Shown here one piece after another: positions 12,166-22,752 of a DNA stretch of 64,000 nucleotides; positions within the stretch are counted from its first letter, which is position 1; every line of letters begins with the position of its first letter. The position numbers and the translations under genes were made by a program. This stretch comes from Lentzea atacamensis (GTDB lineage Bacteria > Actinomycetota > Actinomycetes > Mycobacteriales > Pseudonocardiaceae): assembly GCF_003269295.1 (NCBI RefSeq), contig NZ_QLTT01000001.1, positions 1,631,635-1,695,634 on the forward strand, given 5' to 3'. Below the pieces are notes generated by a model. It did not search any database and was not told where the DNA came from. It saw nothing but the letters and a program-made list of their open reading frames with translations.

Positions 12166-13278
12166 CTACGGACGGTCGCCCGTGTACACGCCCAGCGTGC
12201 GGAACCTCAGGCCCGGCTCCAGGTACTCCTCCATCGCGTGCGCGATCCACCCCGCGATACGGGCGATCGCGAAGATCGCCTCTCCCGCGTCCGGCGGCAT
12301 CTTGAACATCAGCCCGAGCTGGGCCAGCGCCAGGTCGATGTTCGGGAACGTCTGCTGCTGCGAGGCGATGATCTTGTCCGCCACCAGGTCGCCGTGGCTG
12401 CGCAGCAGCGCGAGCAGGTGGTCGGCGCGCGGGTCGCGCCGCTCGTAGACCCGATGCCCGAAGCCGGGAATCGGGTGACCGGACCGCAGGTGTTCGGCTA
12501 CCGCGCCCATCGGATCGTCCTCGGCCTGGGCGAGGAACCGGTGCGCGATCGTCGTGGCGGCGCCGTGCTTCTGCCCCTCCATCGCGCCCAGACCGGCCGA
12601 CACCACCGCGTACGGGTGGGCGTGGGCCGAGGCGGCCACGCGGGCGGCCATCGTCGAGATGGCCAGGTCGTGGTCGGCCAGCAGGATCAGGGCGGCGTTG
12701 AGCAGGTCGGGTTGCGCGGGCTCCGGCGAGAGGCGGGCCCACAGGCGTTCGGCGATGTCGGTGCCCTCCGGCTTGCCGAGCAGGGGGAGGGACTCGACGA
12801 CGTCGGCGATCATGGCCTTGGCGGTGGAGACGGCTCGGTCGAGGTCGAAGCGCAGGGGGTCGCCGGCGCTCGCGAGGGCCACGGCCACGCGGATGCGGTC
12901 GGTCAGGGTGGCGCTTCCGGGGAGGGCCATCCAGATTTCCTGGCCCTCGGGGAACTGCAGGCCGACGGTGTCGATCGACGTCCAGAGCCAGTGGGCCACG
13001 TCTTCGAAGCGCTTGGTGCTGGAGAGCTCGGGGACCGAGCGGCCGCGGTAGTAGAGGCGGTCGTTCTCCAGCAGGGAGATGCGGGTGCGGATGCGATCGG
13101 TCACAGCGGCCACTGCTCCGCGCGCACCAGTGCGTTGAGCCAGGGCCTCCACCTCGGCGACGCCGAACATGCTCTGGCGGTTGACCTTCTGGCTGGTCAG
13201 CAGGCCGCGGCTGACGTAGGCGTACACCGTCGCCGGTTTGACGCCCAGGCGGCGGGCGGCTTGATTGGTCGTCAACAT
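12166..13278 (-). CDS. citrate synthase-family protein with N-terminal helix-turn-helix
   Basis: 370 residues from ATG 13278 (MLTTNQAARRLGVKPATVYA). Upstream in-frame ATGs at 13287 and 13293 are possible but would start inside the operator repeats. Residues 1-45 form an excisionase/MerR-type HTH (VKPATVYAYVSRGLLTSQ). The rest is a short citrate synthase fold with active-site motifs GQKHGAA, PIPGFGHRVYERRDPRAD and NIDLALAQLG, then IARIAGWIAHAMEEY. It may bind DNA and sense oxaloacetate or acyl-CoA, or be an active (methyl)citrate synthase that regulates its own locus. It is divergent from a second citrate synthase across a TCAAC/GTTGA repeat array. Confidence 0.85.
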   Translation of the reverse strand: MLTTNQAARRLGVKPATVYAYVSRGLLTSQKVNRQSMFGVAEVEALAQRTGARGAVAAVTDRIRTRISLLENDRLYYRGRSVPELSSTKRFEDVAHWLWTSIDTVGLQFPEGQEIWMALPGSATLTDRIRVAVALASAGDPLRFDLDRAVSTAKAMIADVVESLPLLGKPEGTDIAERLWARLSPEPAQPDLLNAALILLADHDLAISTMAARVAASAHAHPYAVVSAGLGAMEGQKHGAATTIAHRFLAQAEDDPMGAVAEHLRSGHPIPGFGHRVYERRDPRADHLLALLRSHGDLVADKIIASQQQTFPNIDLALAQLGLMFKMPPDAGEAIFAIARIAGWIAHAMEEYLEPGLRFRTLGVYTGDRP

Positions 13279-13336
13279 TGATTCCATCAACATTGACTGT
13301 ATAAGACATGTTGACGGAGCCTGTTGTACATGTTGA
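13272..13336. promoter_or_regulatory. operator array between the divergent citrate synthases
   Basis: Two direct copies of TCAACATTGA (13272-13281, 13287-13296) face two copies of ATGTTGA in the opposite sense (13308-13314 and 13330-13336). The start codons of both genes lie within these repeats. Spacing between the direct copies is 15 nt. GGAG at 13316-13319 is the ribosome site for the rightward gene. The best candidate binding protein is the HTH-citrate synthase itself. Confidence 0.6.
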
Positions 13337-14454
13337 TTGATGCACCCAAAGGGCTTAAAGACGTCGTCGTCACCACGACCCTGATCGGGGACGTGAACGG
13401 GGCCGCGGGCTACTACCACTACCGCGAGCACGACGCGATCGAGCTGGCCAGGACGCGGTCGTTCGAGGACGTGTGGTTCCTCTTCGTCGAGGGTCGACTG
13501 CCCACTGCCGACGAGTCCGCGCTCTTCGGTGCGCAGACCGCACCACTCCGGGAGTTGCCGAAGGCCGTCAGCGAGGTGCTGCCGGCGATCGCGCGGTCGG
13601 GGTGCACGGCGCTGGCGGGGCTCAGGACGGCGCTGTCGATGCTGCCGAGCCAGCCGATGTGGGACGCGCCGATGAGCAGCAGGAAGGCGGACGCGCTCAG
13701 GGTCAGCGCGATGACCCCGACGATCCTGGCGGCACTGCACCGGCTCAAGCTGGGACTTGATCCGGTCAACCCCAGGGTTGATTTGTCAACGTCGGCGAAC
13801 TGGTTGTACATGTTGACCGGACTGGAGCCGTCAACGTGGACGAGCCGCGCTGTCGAGCAGTACTTGATCGCCACGATCGACCACGGGTTCAACGCGTCGA
13901 CGTTCACCGCGCGCGTTGTCGCCAGTGCGGGTGCGGACGTCGTGTCGGCGGTGACGGCGGCGATCGGGACGTTCTCCGGACCGCTGCACGGCGGCGCCCC
14001 CGATCGGGCGCTGGAGGCGCTCGACCTCATCGGGACACCGGAGAACATCGACGCCTGGGTCCGCGACCGCATCGAACAGGGCGACCGGATCATGGGGTTC
14101 GGCCACGCCGTCTACAAGACGGAGGACCCGCGGGCGCGGCTGCTCAAGGAGATCGCGCTCCAGCACCCGAACGAGCTCACCACCTTCGCCGTCACCGTGG
14201 AGCGCCGGGTCACCGAGCTGCTGCAGGAGCTCAAGCCCGGCCGGCAGCTGTACGCGAACGTGGAGTTCTACGCCGGCGTGGTGATGGAGCTGTGCGGGAT
14301 TCCGCGCGAGATGTTCACGCCGACGTTCGCGTGCAGCCGGGTGATCGGGTGGTGTGCCAACGCGCTCGAACAGTCCGAGGACACGAAGATCATCCGCCCG
14401 GTCGCCCGGTACACGGGTCCAGCACCCCGAATCGGGTCAACGCGGATCAAGTGA
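13330..14454 (+). CDS. citrate synthase / 2-methylcitrate synthase family enzyme
   Basis: 374 residues from ATG 13330, 10 nt after GGAG. A TTG at 13324 is an alternative. It contains FSGPLHGGAPDRALE, IMGFGHAVYKTEDPRARLL and MFTPTFACSRVIGWCANALEQ, the active-site blocks of type II citrate synthases. At the position of the catalytic Asp the sequence is NVEFYAG, with Glu, as I recall for some actinobacterial citrate/methylcitrate synthase relatives. It likely condenses an acyl-CoA with oxaloacetate; acetyl-CoA versus propionyl-CoA preference is not visible. The coding region itself carries several GTTGA/TCAAC sites at 13766-13836. Its last 8 nt overlap a convergent small gene. Confidence 0.88.
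   Translation: MLIDAPKGLKDVVVTTTLIGDVNGAAGYYHYREHDAIELARTRSFEDVWFLFVEGRLPTADESALFGAQTAPLRELPKAVSEVLPAIARSGCTALAGLRTALSMLPSQPMWDAPMSSRKADALRVSAMTPTILAALHRLKLGLDPVNPRVDLSTSANWLYMLTGLEPSTWTSRAVEQYLIATIDHGFNASTFTARVVASAGADVVSAVTAAIGTFSGPLHGGAPDRALEALDLIGTPENIDAWVRDRIEQGDRIMGFGHAVYKTEDPRARLLKEIALQHPNELTTFAVTVERRVTELLQELKPGRQLYANVEFYAGVVMELCGIPREMFTPTFACSRVIGWCANALEQSEDTKIIRPVARYTGPAPRIGSTRIK
13766..13836. promoter_or_regulatory. intragenic cluster of TCAAC/GTTGA sites in the second citrate synthase
   Basis: Inside the coding sequence are a palindrome TCAACCC-CA-GGGTTGA (13766-13781), GTCAAC (13785-13790), GTTGTACATGTTGA (13803-13816) and GTCAACG (13830-13836). The 14-mer at 13803 is identical to the one at 13323-13336 over the gene's start, exactly 480 bp away. 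This looks like a downstream auxiliary operator for the same regulator. Confidence 0.45.
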
Positions 14455-14596
14455 GGTACCGCAGGTCGTCGTACACGCGGATGCGGTCGCGGTCGGTGAC
14501 GTCGGTCGAGCCCGCCAGGCCCGCGTTGCGGTCGCGGTGCCGGTCGAGCCAGACGGAGACAACTGCCAGAACCAGGAGGATCGCCACGAGAGTCAT
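14447..14596 (-). CDS. 49-residue single-pass membrane micro-protein
   Basis: Minus-strand ATG 14596 to TGA 14447. The first ~17 residues are a hydrophobic helix (MTLVAILLVLAVVSVWL), followed by a charged tail rich in Arg and Asp (DRHRDRN, DRDRIRVYDDLRYLT). It has no recognised family. It is divergent from the GlxA regulator, sharing the CTGCCA/TGGCAG operator region, and overlaps the citrate synthase end by 8 nt. Its ribosome site is weak. The membrane helix plus divergent position support a real gene, but the evidence is modest. Confidence 0.45.
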   Translation of the reverse strand: MTLVAILLVLAVVSVWLDRHRDRNAGLAGSTDVTDRDRIRVYDDLRYLT

Positions 14597-14623
14597 GGCA
14601 CTAAGTTTGCGAGCTACCAGATC

Positions 14624-14639
14624 CTGCCAACAGTGGCAG
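14624..14639. promoter_or_regulatory. candidate GlxA operator
   Basis: Perfect inverted repeat CTGCCA-ACAG-TGGCAG (14624-14639), with a third half-site CTGCCA (14663-14668) touching the ATG of the GlxA-family gene. This arrangement suggests autoregulation, and control of the divergent micro-protein gene. Confidence 0.5.
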
Positions 14640-14667
14640 ATCTGACGTGGCGCGCTAAAATCCTGCC

Positions 14668-15612
14668 ATGCTGCAATCGGTGGCGGTTCCGCTGATCGAC
14701 GGCGTTGCGCCGTTCGAGTTCGGCCTGCTCTGCGAGGTGTTCGGCATCGACCGGACCGAGGAGGGCGTGCCGCCCATCGGCTTCCGGGTGTGCGGCGAGT
14801 TCCCGAACGAGCCGGTACCGACGAACATCGACGGGGTCTCCATCACGCCGGAGCACGGGTTCGACGCGCTGCAGAGCGTCGACCTCGTCGCGCTCCCCGC
14901 CGCACGCGTTCGCGAGCACTACCCGGAGAAGCTGGTCAAAGCGCTGAGAGAGACCGACGCGACGCTGCTCAGCGTCTGCAGCGGGGCGTTCATCCTCGGC
15001 GCGGCCGGACTGCTCGACGACCGGCACTGCACCACGCACTGGCGTGAGGCGCGGCTGTTCCGCGAGCGATTCCCCAAGGCACAGCTCAACCCGGACGTGC
15101 TGTTCGTGGACGACGGCAACATCATCACCAGCGCCGGCACGGCCGCGGGCATCGACGCCTGCCTGCACCTCGTCCGGCGAGAGCTCGGCACCAAGGTCGC
15201 CAACACGATCGCGCGCAGGATGGTCGTGGCACCGCAGCGCGACGGTGGTCAGCGGCAGTTCGTGGAACTCCCGATCCCGGAGTGCAGCACCGACAGCCTC
15301 GAACCGGTGCTGGAGCGGGTGCTCGACACGATCGCGGAGAACCACACGGTGGCGTCCATGGCGAAGCTCGCCGTCATGTCCGAGCGGACGTTCGCACGCA
15401 AGTTCGTCGCGGAGACCGGCACCACCCCGAACAAGTGGCTGTCGCTCCAGCGGGTGTTGCACGCGCGCAGGCTTCTCGAAGAGACCGATCTGGACGTCGA
15501 CGCAGTCGCCGCCAGGTCAGGCTTCGGAACGGCCGCTCTCCTCCGGCACCACTTCCATCGGGTCGTCGGCGTCGCACCGAGCGATTACCGCCGCACATTC
15601 GCCTGTCGCTAG
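14668..15612 (+). CDS. GlxA-family transcriptional regulator (DJ-1/PfpI + AraC HTH)
   Basis: 314 residues from ATG 14668. The N-terminal half is a DJ-1/PfpI-like sensor domain with the nucleophile-elbow cysteine region LLSVCSGAFILGAAGLLD. The C-terminal ~100 residues are an AraC-type double helix-turn-helix (VASMAKLAVMSERTFARKF, then VDAVAARSGFGTAALLRHHF, then VAPSDYRRTF). Such proteins activate or repress metabolic genes in response to unknown small molecules. The 3' end overlaps the convergent MarR gene by 96 bp; since the AraC domain ends normally, the overlap lies mostly in the MarR tail. Confidence 0.88.
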   Translation: MLQSVAVPLIDGVAPFEFGLLCEVFGIDRTEEGVPPIGFRVCGEFPNEPVPTNIDGVSITPEHGFDALQSVDLVALPAARVREHYPEKLVKALRETDATLLSVCSGAFILGAAGLLDDRHCTTHWREARLFRERFPKAQLNPDVLFVDDGNIITSAGTAAGIDACLHLVRRELGTKVANTIARRMVVAPQRDGGQRQFVELPIPECSTDSLEPVLERVLDTIAENHTVASMAKLAVMSERTFARKFVAETGTTPNKWLSLQRVLHARRLLEETDLDVDAVAARSGFGTAALLRHHFHRVVGVAPSDYRRTFACR

Positions 15613-16050
15613 GCGGGTGAAGATCTTCTCGGAGATCTCGCGCAAACTCTCGACCTCGGCGTCGGTTAGCTGGTCGAACACCAGTGCCCGCACGGTCTCG
15701 GCGTGCGCGGGCGCGGCCGCCTCGATCGCGGACCGGCCCTGGTCGGTCAGCACGACGAACGACCCGCGCCCGTCACTGCTGCAGTTCTCCCTGCGCACCA
15801 GGCCGCGCTTCTCCATCCGGGCCACGTGATGTGAGATGCGACTCTTCTCCCAGTGCAAGAACCGTGCGAGCTCCAGCACGCGCACACGCCCGTCCGGCGT
15901 GTCGGTGAGCTGCACCAGCACGGCGAAGTCGGCCATCGAGATCTCGGAGTCGACCGACATCTGCCTGTTCAAGTGCGCGTTGAGCTCACCCTGCATGCGG
16001 ACGTAGGCACGCCACGCCCGCTGCTGCTCGGGCTCCAGCCATCGTGTCAC
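15517..16050 (-). CDS. MarR-family transcriptional regulator
   Basis: 177 residues from GTG 16050 (VTRWLEPEQQRAWRAYVRMQ), the usual N-terminus of actinobacterial MarR proteins; an upstream ATG at 16083 is in frame but would fall in the operator. The winged helix is RVLELARFLHWEKSRISHHVARMEKRGLV with wing residues EGRGSF-like SSDGRGSF. It is divergent from YceI across a long inverted repeat, so YceI is the probable target together with itself. The last ~30 residues are antisense to the GlxA-family gene. Confidence 0.87.
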   Translation of the reverse strand: MTRWLEPEQQRAWRAYVRMQGELNAHLNRQMSVDSEISMADFAVLVQLTDTPDGRVRVLELARFLHWEKSRISHHVARMEKRGLVRRENCSSDGRGSFVVLTDQGRSAIEAAAPAHAETVRALVFDQLTDAEVESLREISEKIFTRLATGECAAVIARCDADDPMEVVPEESGRSEA

Positions 16051-16070
16051 CGGTTCAGCATACGGGAATA

Positions 16071-16115
16071 GTTGACACATCATCCACGTTCGGGCAAGGT
16101 GGATGACACTTCAAC
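16071..16115. promoter_or_regulatory. inverted-repeat operator between MarR and YceI genes
   Basis: Arms GTTGACACATCATCCAC (16071-16087) and GTGGATGACACTTCAAC (16099-16115) pair at 8 + 5 positions around an 11-nt centre. On the minus strand TATGCT, just downstream of this repeat, could be the MarR gene's -10. This is a natural site for the MarR dimer. Confidence 0.5.
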
Positions 16116-16144
16116 CAAATGCCCCTACCGAAGGACTGAACACC

Positions 16145-16702
16145 ATGACCACCGCCACCAACCTCTCCGAGCTGACCGGCGCCTACGTCATCGACGCCTC
16201 GCACTCCCGCATCGGTTTCGTCGCCCGCCACGCGATGGTCACCAAGGTGCGCGGCGCGTTCAACGAGTTCGACGGCAAGATCAACATCGACGGTGACAAG
16301 CCGGAGAACACCACCGCCGAGGTGACCCTGAAGGTCGCGAGCATCGACACCCGCAACGCGCAGCGCGACGGTCACCTGGCCACCAACGACTTCCTCGACG
16401 CCGAGACCTACCCGGAGATCAAGTTCGTCTCGACCTCCGCCAAGCAGGTCGACGACGACAACTTCGAGATCTCCGGTGACCTCACCATCAAGGGCATCAC
16501 GAAGAACATCACCATCCCGTTCGCGTTCGAGGGCGTCGCCGTCGACCCGTACGGCCAGACCCGCGTGGGCTTCGAGGGCTCGCACACGATCAACCGCAAG
16601 GACTACGGCGTGACCTGGAACGCCCCGCTCGAGACCGGCGGCGTCCTGGTGGGCGAGAAGATCGTCCTCGAGTTCGAGATCTCCGCGGTCAAGCAGGCCT
16701 GA
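16145..16702 (+). CDS. YceI-family lipocalin-fold protein
   Basis: 185 residues from ATG 16145 with GAAGGA upstream. The pattern GAYVIDASHSRIGFVARHAMVTKVRG, NAQRDGHLATNDFLDAETYPEI, GDLTIKGITKNITIPFAF and INRKDYGVTWN is characteristic of YceI. These proteins bind polyisoprenoid or amphipathic molecules in a beta-barrel. There is no signal peptide, so this copy is cytoplasmic. It is controlled most likely by the divergent MarR protein. Its end overlaps the convergent universal stress protein gene by 14 bp. Confidence 0.9.
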   Translation: MTTATNLSELTGAYVIDASHSRIGFVARHAMVTKVRGAFNEFDGKINIDGDKPENTTAEVTLKVASIDTRNAQRDGHLATNDFLDAETYPEIKFVSTSAKQVDDDNFEISGDLTIKGITKNITIPFAFEGVAVDPYGQTRVGFEGSHTINRKDYGVTWNAPLETGGVLVGEKIVLEFEISAVKQA

Positions 16703-17492
16703 CGACGGCCACCGGGCACGGGGCGTGGTAGATCAGGGCCTGCGAGGTGGACCCGAGCAGCATCCCGGCGAATCCGCCACGCCCCCGCGAACCCACCACC
16801 AGCAGTCCGGCCCGCTCCCCGAGCTCCAGCAGCGACGGGATCGGCCGCTCCCCCACCACGAGCTCTTCCACCGCGACGTCCGGGTGCTTCTGCGGCCACC
16901 CGGACAGTCGCGCGTTCAGCGACGAGGACGGCTCGTCCACCTGAGCCAGCGCCGCCACCAGCGGCACGCCCATGGCCGCCGCCTCCTCGAACCCGAAGCC
17001 CAGCGCCGGGTCCGAGCCGGGCGAGAGATCGACGCCCACCACCACAGGCCCGTCGTGCTGTTGCCCACGCACGACGACGACGGGGCACTCACCGTGCACC
17101 GACAGCGCCACGGCCGTTGAGCCGACCAACGCCCCGGTGAACCCGCCCAGCCCGTGCGACCCCACCACCACTTCCCGCGCGCGTGTCGACTCCGCGAGCA
17201 ACACGGGCGTGGGGTGCTCCATGCGCAGGTCGTGCTCGACAGGCACATCAGGTGCCTCTGCGCGTGCGACGGCAACGGCCTGAGAGAGCCACATCCGCCC
17301 CTGGTCGTACATCGCCGAGCGCAACTCACGCGCCGATGAGATGACCTCGGGATAGCCGCGCGTCGGCAGCGTGTACGCGTGCACCAGCCGCAACGGAGCA
17401 TCGTGCCGCACGCACGCCCGAGCCGCCCACGCCACCGCGGCCAGCGCGGACGAGGAACCGTCGACACCGACGACCACAGGAAGACCGCTCAT
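16689..17492 (-). CDS. universal stress protein, tandem UspA domains
   Basis: 267 residues from ATG 17492. Two UspA domains are visible: VVVGVDGSSSALAAVAWAAR with VVVGSHGLGGFTGALVGSTA, then VVVGVDLSPGSDPALGFGFE with LVVGSRGRGGFAGMLLGSTS. Both contain the G-2x-G-9x-G(S/T) ATP-binding signature. In actinobacteria such two-domain proteins belong to hypoxia/dormancy regulons under DevR/DosR. It is divergent from a DevR-like regulator, with a candidate DevR box between them, consistent with that role. Confidence 0.9.
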   Translation of the reverse strand: MSGLPVVVGVDGSSSALAAVAWAARACVRHDAPLRLVHAYTLPTRGYPEVISSARELRSAMYDQGRMWLSQAVAVARAEAPDVPVEHDLRMEHPTPVLLAESTRAREVVVGSHGLGGFTGALVGSTAVALSVHGECPVVVVRGQQHDGPVVVGVDLSPGSDPALGFGFEEAAAMGVPLVAALAQVDEPSSSLNARLSGWPQKHPDVAVEELVVGERPIPSLLELGERAGLLVVGSRGRGGFAGMLLGSTSQALIYHAPCPVAVVRPA

Positions 17493-17528
17493 GATCCCAA
17501 AGTAGGCCCGATCGTCGTAGCGGGCCGC

Positions 17529-17542
17529 GTGCCGTTGGTCCC
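17529..17542. promoter_or_regulatory. candidate DevR/DosR box between usp and devR-like genes
   Basis: GTGCCGTTGGTCCC matches 10 of 14 positions of the mycobacterial DosR core GGGACTWWAGTCCC. It sits between the divergent universal stress protein and DevR-like genes. Consensus is from memory of mycobacteria; binding in this organism is inferred. Confidence 0.35.
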
Positions 17543-17575
17543 CTCCTGGCAGAGTCTTTGGGCTACCGTGACCGG

Positions 17576-18226
17576 ATGGCGACGCGCGTTTTCCTCGTCG
17601 ACGACCACGAGATCGTCCGCCGCGGCATCGCGGACCTGCTCGGTGAGGAGTCCGATCTGGAGGTGGTCGGTGACGCCGCGTCGGTCACGGAGGCGCTGGC
17701 CAAGGTGCCAGGAGCCCAGGCCGATGTGGCGGTGCTCGACATCCGGCTCCCCGACGGCAACGGCATCGAACTGTGCCGCGAGCTGCGCAGCCGGATCCCC
17801 GGCCTGCAGTGCCTGATGCTGACGAGCTTCGCGGACGACGAGGCCCTGTTCGACGCGATCATGGCGGGCGCGTCCGGGTTCGTGCTCAAGCAGATCCTGG
17901 GCGCCGACCTGGTCAACGCGGTTCGCACCGTCGCGGCTGGACAGTCCCTTCTCGACGCTCGCACGACCTCCGCCCTGCTGAACCGCATTCGCCGCGAACG
18001 CGAGGAGGGAGACCCGCTGCGCATGCTCAGCGAGCAGGAGCGCACGGTGCTCGACCTCATCGGCGAGGGCCTGACGAACCGGCAGATCGCCGAGCGGATG
18101 TTCCTCGCGGAGAAGACCGTCAAGAACTACGTGTCGCACCTGCTCGCGAAGCTCGGCATGCAGCGCCGCACCCAGGCCGCCGTGTTCGCCTCCCAGTTCC
18201 GCAAGGACGGCGAGAAGCCCCGCTGA
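17576..18226 (+). CDS. devR: NarL/DevR-family response regulator
   Basis: 216 residues from ATG 17576. Receiver domain residues are in place: D10-D11 and phosphoacceptor D55 in [11 protein letters not shown], plus the K in GFVLKQILG. The LuxR-type HTH is [20 protein letters not shown], continuing [20 protein letters not shown]. The sequence resembles DevR/DosR, which activates dormancy genes under low oxygen or nitric oxide. The DevS-like kinase lies convergent just downstream and the stress-protein gene divergent upstream. The symbol is by similarity, not proof of orthology. Confidence 0.87.
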   Translation: MATRVFLVDDHEIVRRGIADLLGEESDLEVVGDAASVTEALAKVPGAQADVAVLDIRLPDGNGIELCRELRSRIPGLQCLMLTSFADDEALFDAIMAGASGFVLKQILGADLVNAVRTVAAGQSLLDARTTSALLNRIRREREEGDPLRMLSEQERTVLDLIGEGLTNRQIAERMFLAEKTVKNYVSHLLAKLGMQRRTQAAVFASQFRKDGEKPR

Positions 18227-18271
18227 CCCTTTCGAGTGAACTGGTCGGTGGACACCCGCCGGCCCACGCGT

Positions 18272-20652
<2,381 letters not shown>

Positions 20653-21512
20653 GCCGTCCCACGTCGCGCGGGGGTCGGCTGACACGCTGCGCGGGACGGG
20701 CACGGCCCAGCGCCTGGGTGGTGATGAACTTCGCCGGGTCCGCGACCGGGGACTCGACGACGAGGTCCTTGTACTCGTCCTCGATGCCCTTGTTGTGGAT
20801 CTGGATGGCGAGCGGTGCCTCCCGGCCGGCGGGTTCCTTCTTGTCCTCGAACTTCAGGACCTCCTGCGCCTTGCACTTGGTCGCGCCGTCGGGAAGCGGG
20901 CAGCACGCCATGCGCGCGATCACGGTGTCACCGTTGGCGAGGATCTCGCACTGCGCCCACTTCTTGATGTCCCAACGGGGGTGCGGGTACCTGGTGAACA
21001 GGCCCTTGCCGCCGTTGTTGTGGCCCGGCCGGTAGTCCCACGCGCCACCGTTGGGCGGCTGGAACTGGATCGCGCCGAGGCCGTTCAACGGTGGTGTCTG
21101 GACCTTGCCCCAGATCAGCACGGTCGGCTGGTGGTCGCCGGAGACCTGGCGGACCTTGAAGATCCAGCGAAAGCTCTTGTACTGCCGCTTGTTGTAGTAG
21201 ATCCAGCCGCGCGAGGCGTTCTTCCGGCTGTGGATCGCGCCGTTCTTCACGACGAACGCGTCCTTGGCGTGCGCGGTCCACCCGTCGAGGGTCTTGCCGT
21301 CGAAGACGGGCACCAGCACGGGATCCGCGGCTCGCGCGGGGGTCGTTCCAGCGACGAGCGCCAGAACGAGGGCAGCGACTATCCACAATGGACGACGAAA
21401 CATCTGTTACCGTCCTCGGCTCCGAGGTATTCGGCAGCGACGGTCCACCCACGGTAGGGCGCGGTCATCGGAGCAGTCAACGGAAACGCGTGTTTCTGAA
21501 AACGGACAACCC

Positions 21513-22670
21513 CTACCGGGCCAGCACCGCCCTCCAGAGCAGCCGGGCGAGCTCCGGGTGGCAGATGTCGTTGTGCGCGCCCGCGATTCCGTCGATGCGG
21601 CGGATCACGGAGGTGCAGTCGACGTTGTGCACCTGCCCCTTGAGCAGTTCGCCGGGAGATCCGATGTTGTGGCCGTGGGCGTAGGTGCCCTGCACGCCGT
21701 GCGCGCCGATGCCCCCGTACTTCGGGTACTCGTCCAGGTCGACCTGCCGGCCCGAGCGTGCGGCCAGCGGGTAGAACCTGCCGATGGCGTGGTCGTGCGC
21801 GGACGTGGTGACGATGATCGGGCCCGGCACCCGGCCGAGCACGCCGCGGAAGTAGCCGGAGCCGGCCTGGCCGGGCAGCCGTTCCGCGAACGACCACAGC
21901 GACATCGCACCCTGCACCAGGGTGAGCGTCGCGGGCTGCACCACGTTGGCCATGGCGGTCGCGGTGATGCAGCCGAAGCTGTGGCCCATCAGGTGGATGC
22001 GCGCGTGCGGGGCGGCCTGGGCGACGTCGCGGGCGATCCGCGCCGCGCCGCTCTCGCCGAACACCTTGGCACGACGCTTCATCTTCCAGAACGTCAGGAT
22101 CCGCAACGGCGACAGGATCCCGCCCAGCGCCGGGTCCTCGAGGCACGCCCGGTAGAGCTGCTCGGCGTCGAACGCCATCCCGTCCTCGCCCGGCAGGTCG
22201 GGAACCGAGCTCTCCAGGTAGTCGTAGGCCTGCTTGACCGTCGCGGACATCCGGCAGGGGTGCTGCCGCGCGGCTTCGACGATCGTCCGCACCGCGGCGG
22301 TGCGCCCGGCGCCTCCCCCGAGGCGCTGAGCCTGGGCCTTGATGAACTCGTCGGACCGGACGTCCTCGTCGCCCCAAGCCTTCGAGGGCCAGTGCAGGCC
22401 CACGAGCAACGACTTGAAGCCGCCGGGAAGCCGGTGCGCCGCTTCACGTTCCGCACGGCAGTCGGCCATCGTCCTGATCCACTGCCCGTACTGCTGCCGG
22501 GCGGCGGGGACGTCGCCGTTCCACCCGTGGATGAAGAAGAACACGTCTGTGACGCCGCGGCGGGCGTCGTACAGGACGTCCGCGCTGTCGCGCCCCCGCT
22601 CGTTTCCGGTCTCGTCGAAGCAGACGAGGTGATAGCTGATGTCGTGGCCTGGCACGGATTCTCGGGACAT
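21513..22670 (-). CDS. alpha/beta-hydrolase-fold protein of unknown substrate
   Basis: 385 residues from ATG 22670. The core has VTDVFFFIHGWNGDVPAARQ near the N-terminus (oxyanion region) and the nucleophile elbow HLMGHSFGCITATAMAN. Later a VTTSAHDHAIGRFYPL block contains a candidate Asp/His pair. It resembles serine hydrolases/lipases annotated only as hypothetical in actinomycetes. There is no signal peptide or membrane helix, so it is cytoplasmic. The 109-nt gap to the DUF1080 gene contains a small CCTCGG/CCGAGG hairpin. The function is not known. Confidence 0.72.
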   Translation of the reverse strand: MSRESVPGHDISYHLVCFDETGNERGRDSADVLYDARRGVTDVFFFIHGWNGDVPAARQQYGQWIRTMADCRAEREAAHRLPGGFKSLLVGLHWPSKAWGDEDVRSDEFIKAQAQRLGGGAGRTAAVRTIVEAARQHPCRMSATVKQAYDYLESSVPDLPGEDGMAFDAEQLYRACLEDPALGGILSPLRILTFWKMKRRAKVFGESGAARIARDVAQAAPHARIHLMGHSFGCITATAMANVVQPATLTLVQGAMSLWSFAERLPGQAGSGYFRGVLGRVPGPIIVTTSAHDHAIGRFYPLAARSGRQVDLDEYPKYGGIGAHGVQGTYAHGHNIGSPGELLKGQVHNVDCTSVIRRIDGIAGAHNDICHPELARLLWRAVLAR

Positions 22671-22752
22671 CGCGGATCACCACCACACAAAAAGCGCGCC
22701 CTACTGTTCTCCGGTTATCGGAACGCGGGCGGCTCATGGTTAGCCTCTGCGA

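Noticed and set aside
13260..13340. Repeats between the citrate synthases considered as a CRISPR or recombination site
   Set aside because: Only four short half-sites with operator-like symmetry and no spacers; best explained as regulator binding sites.
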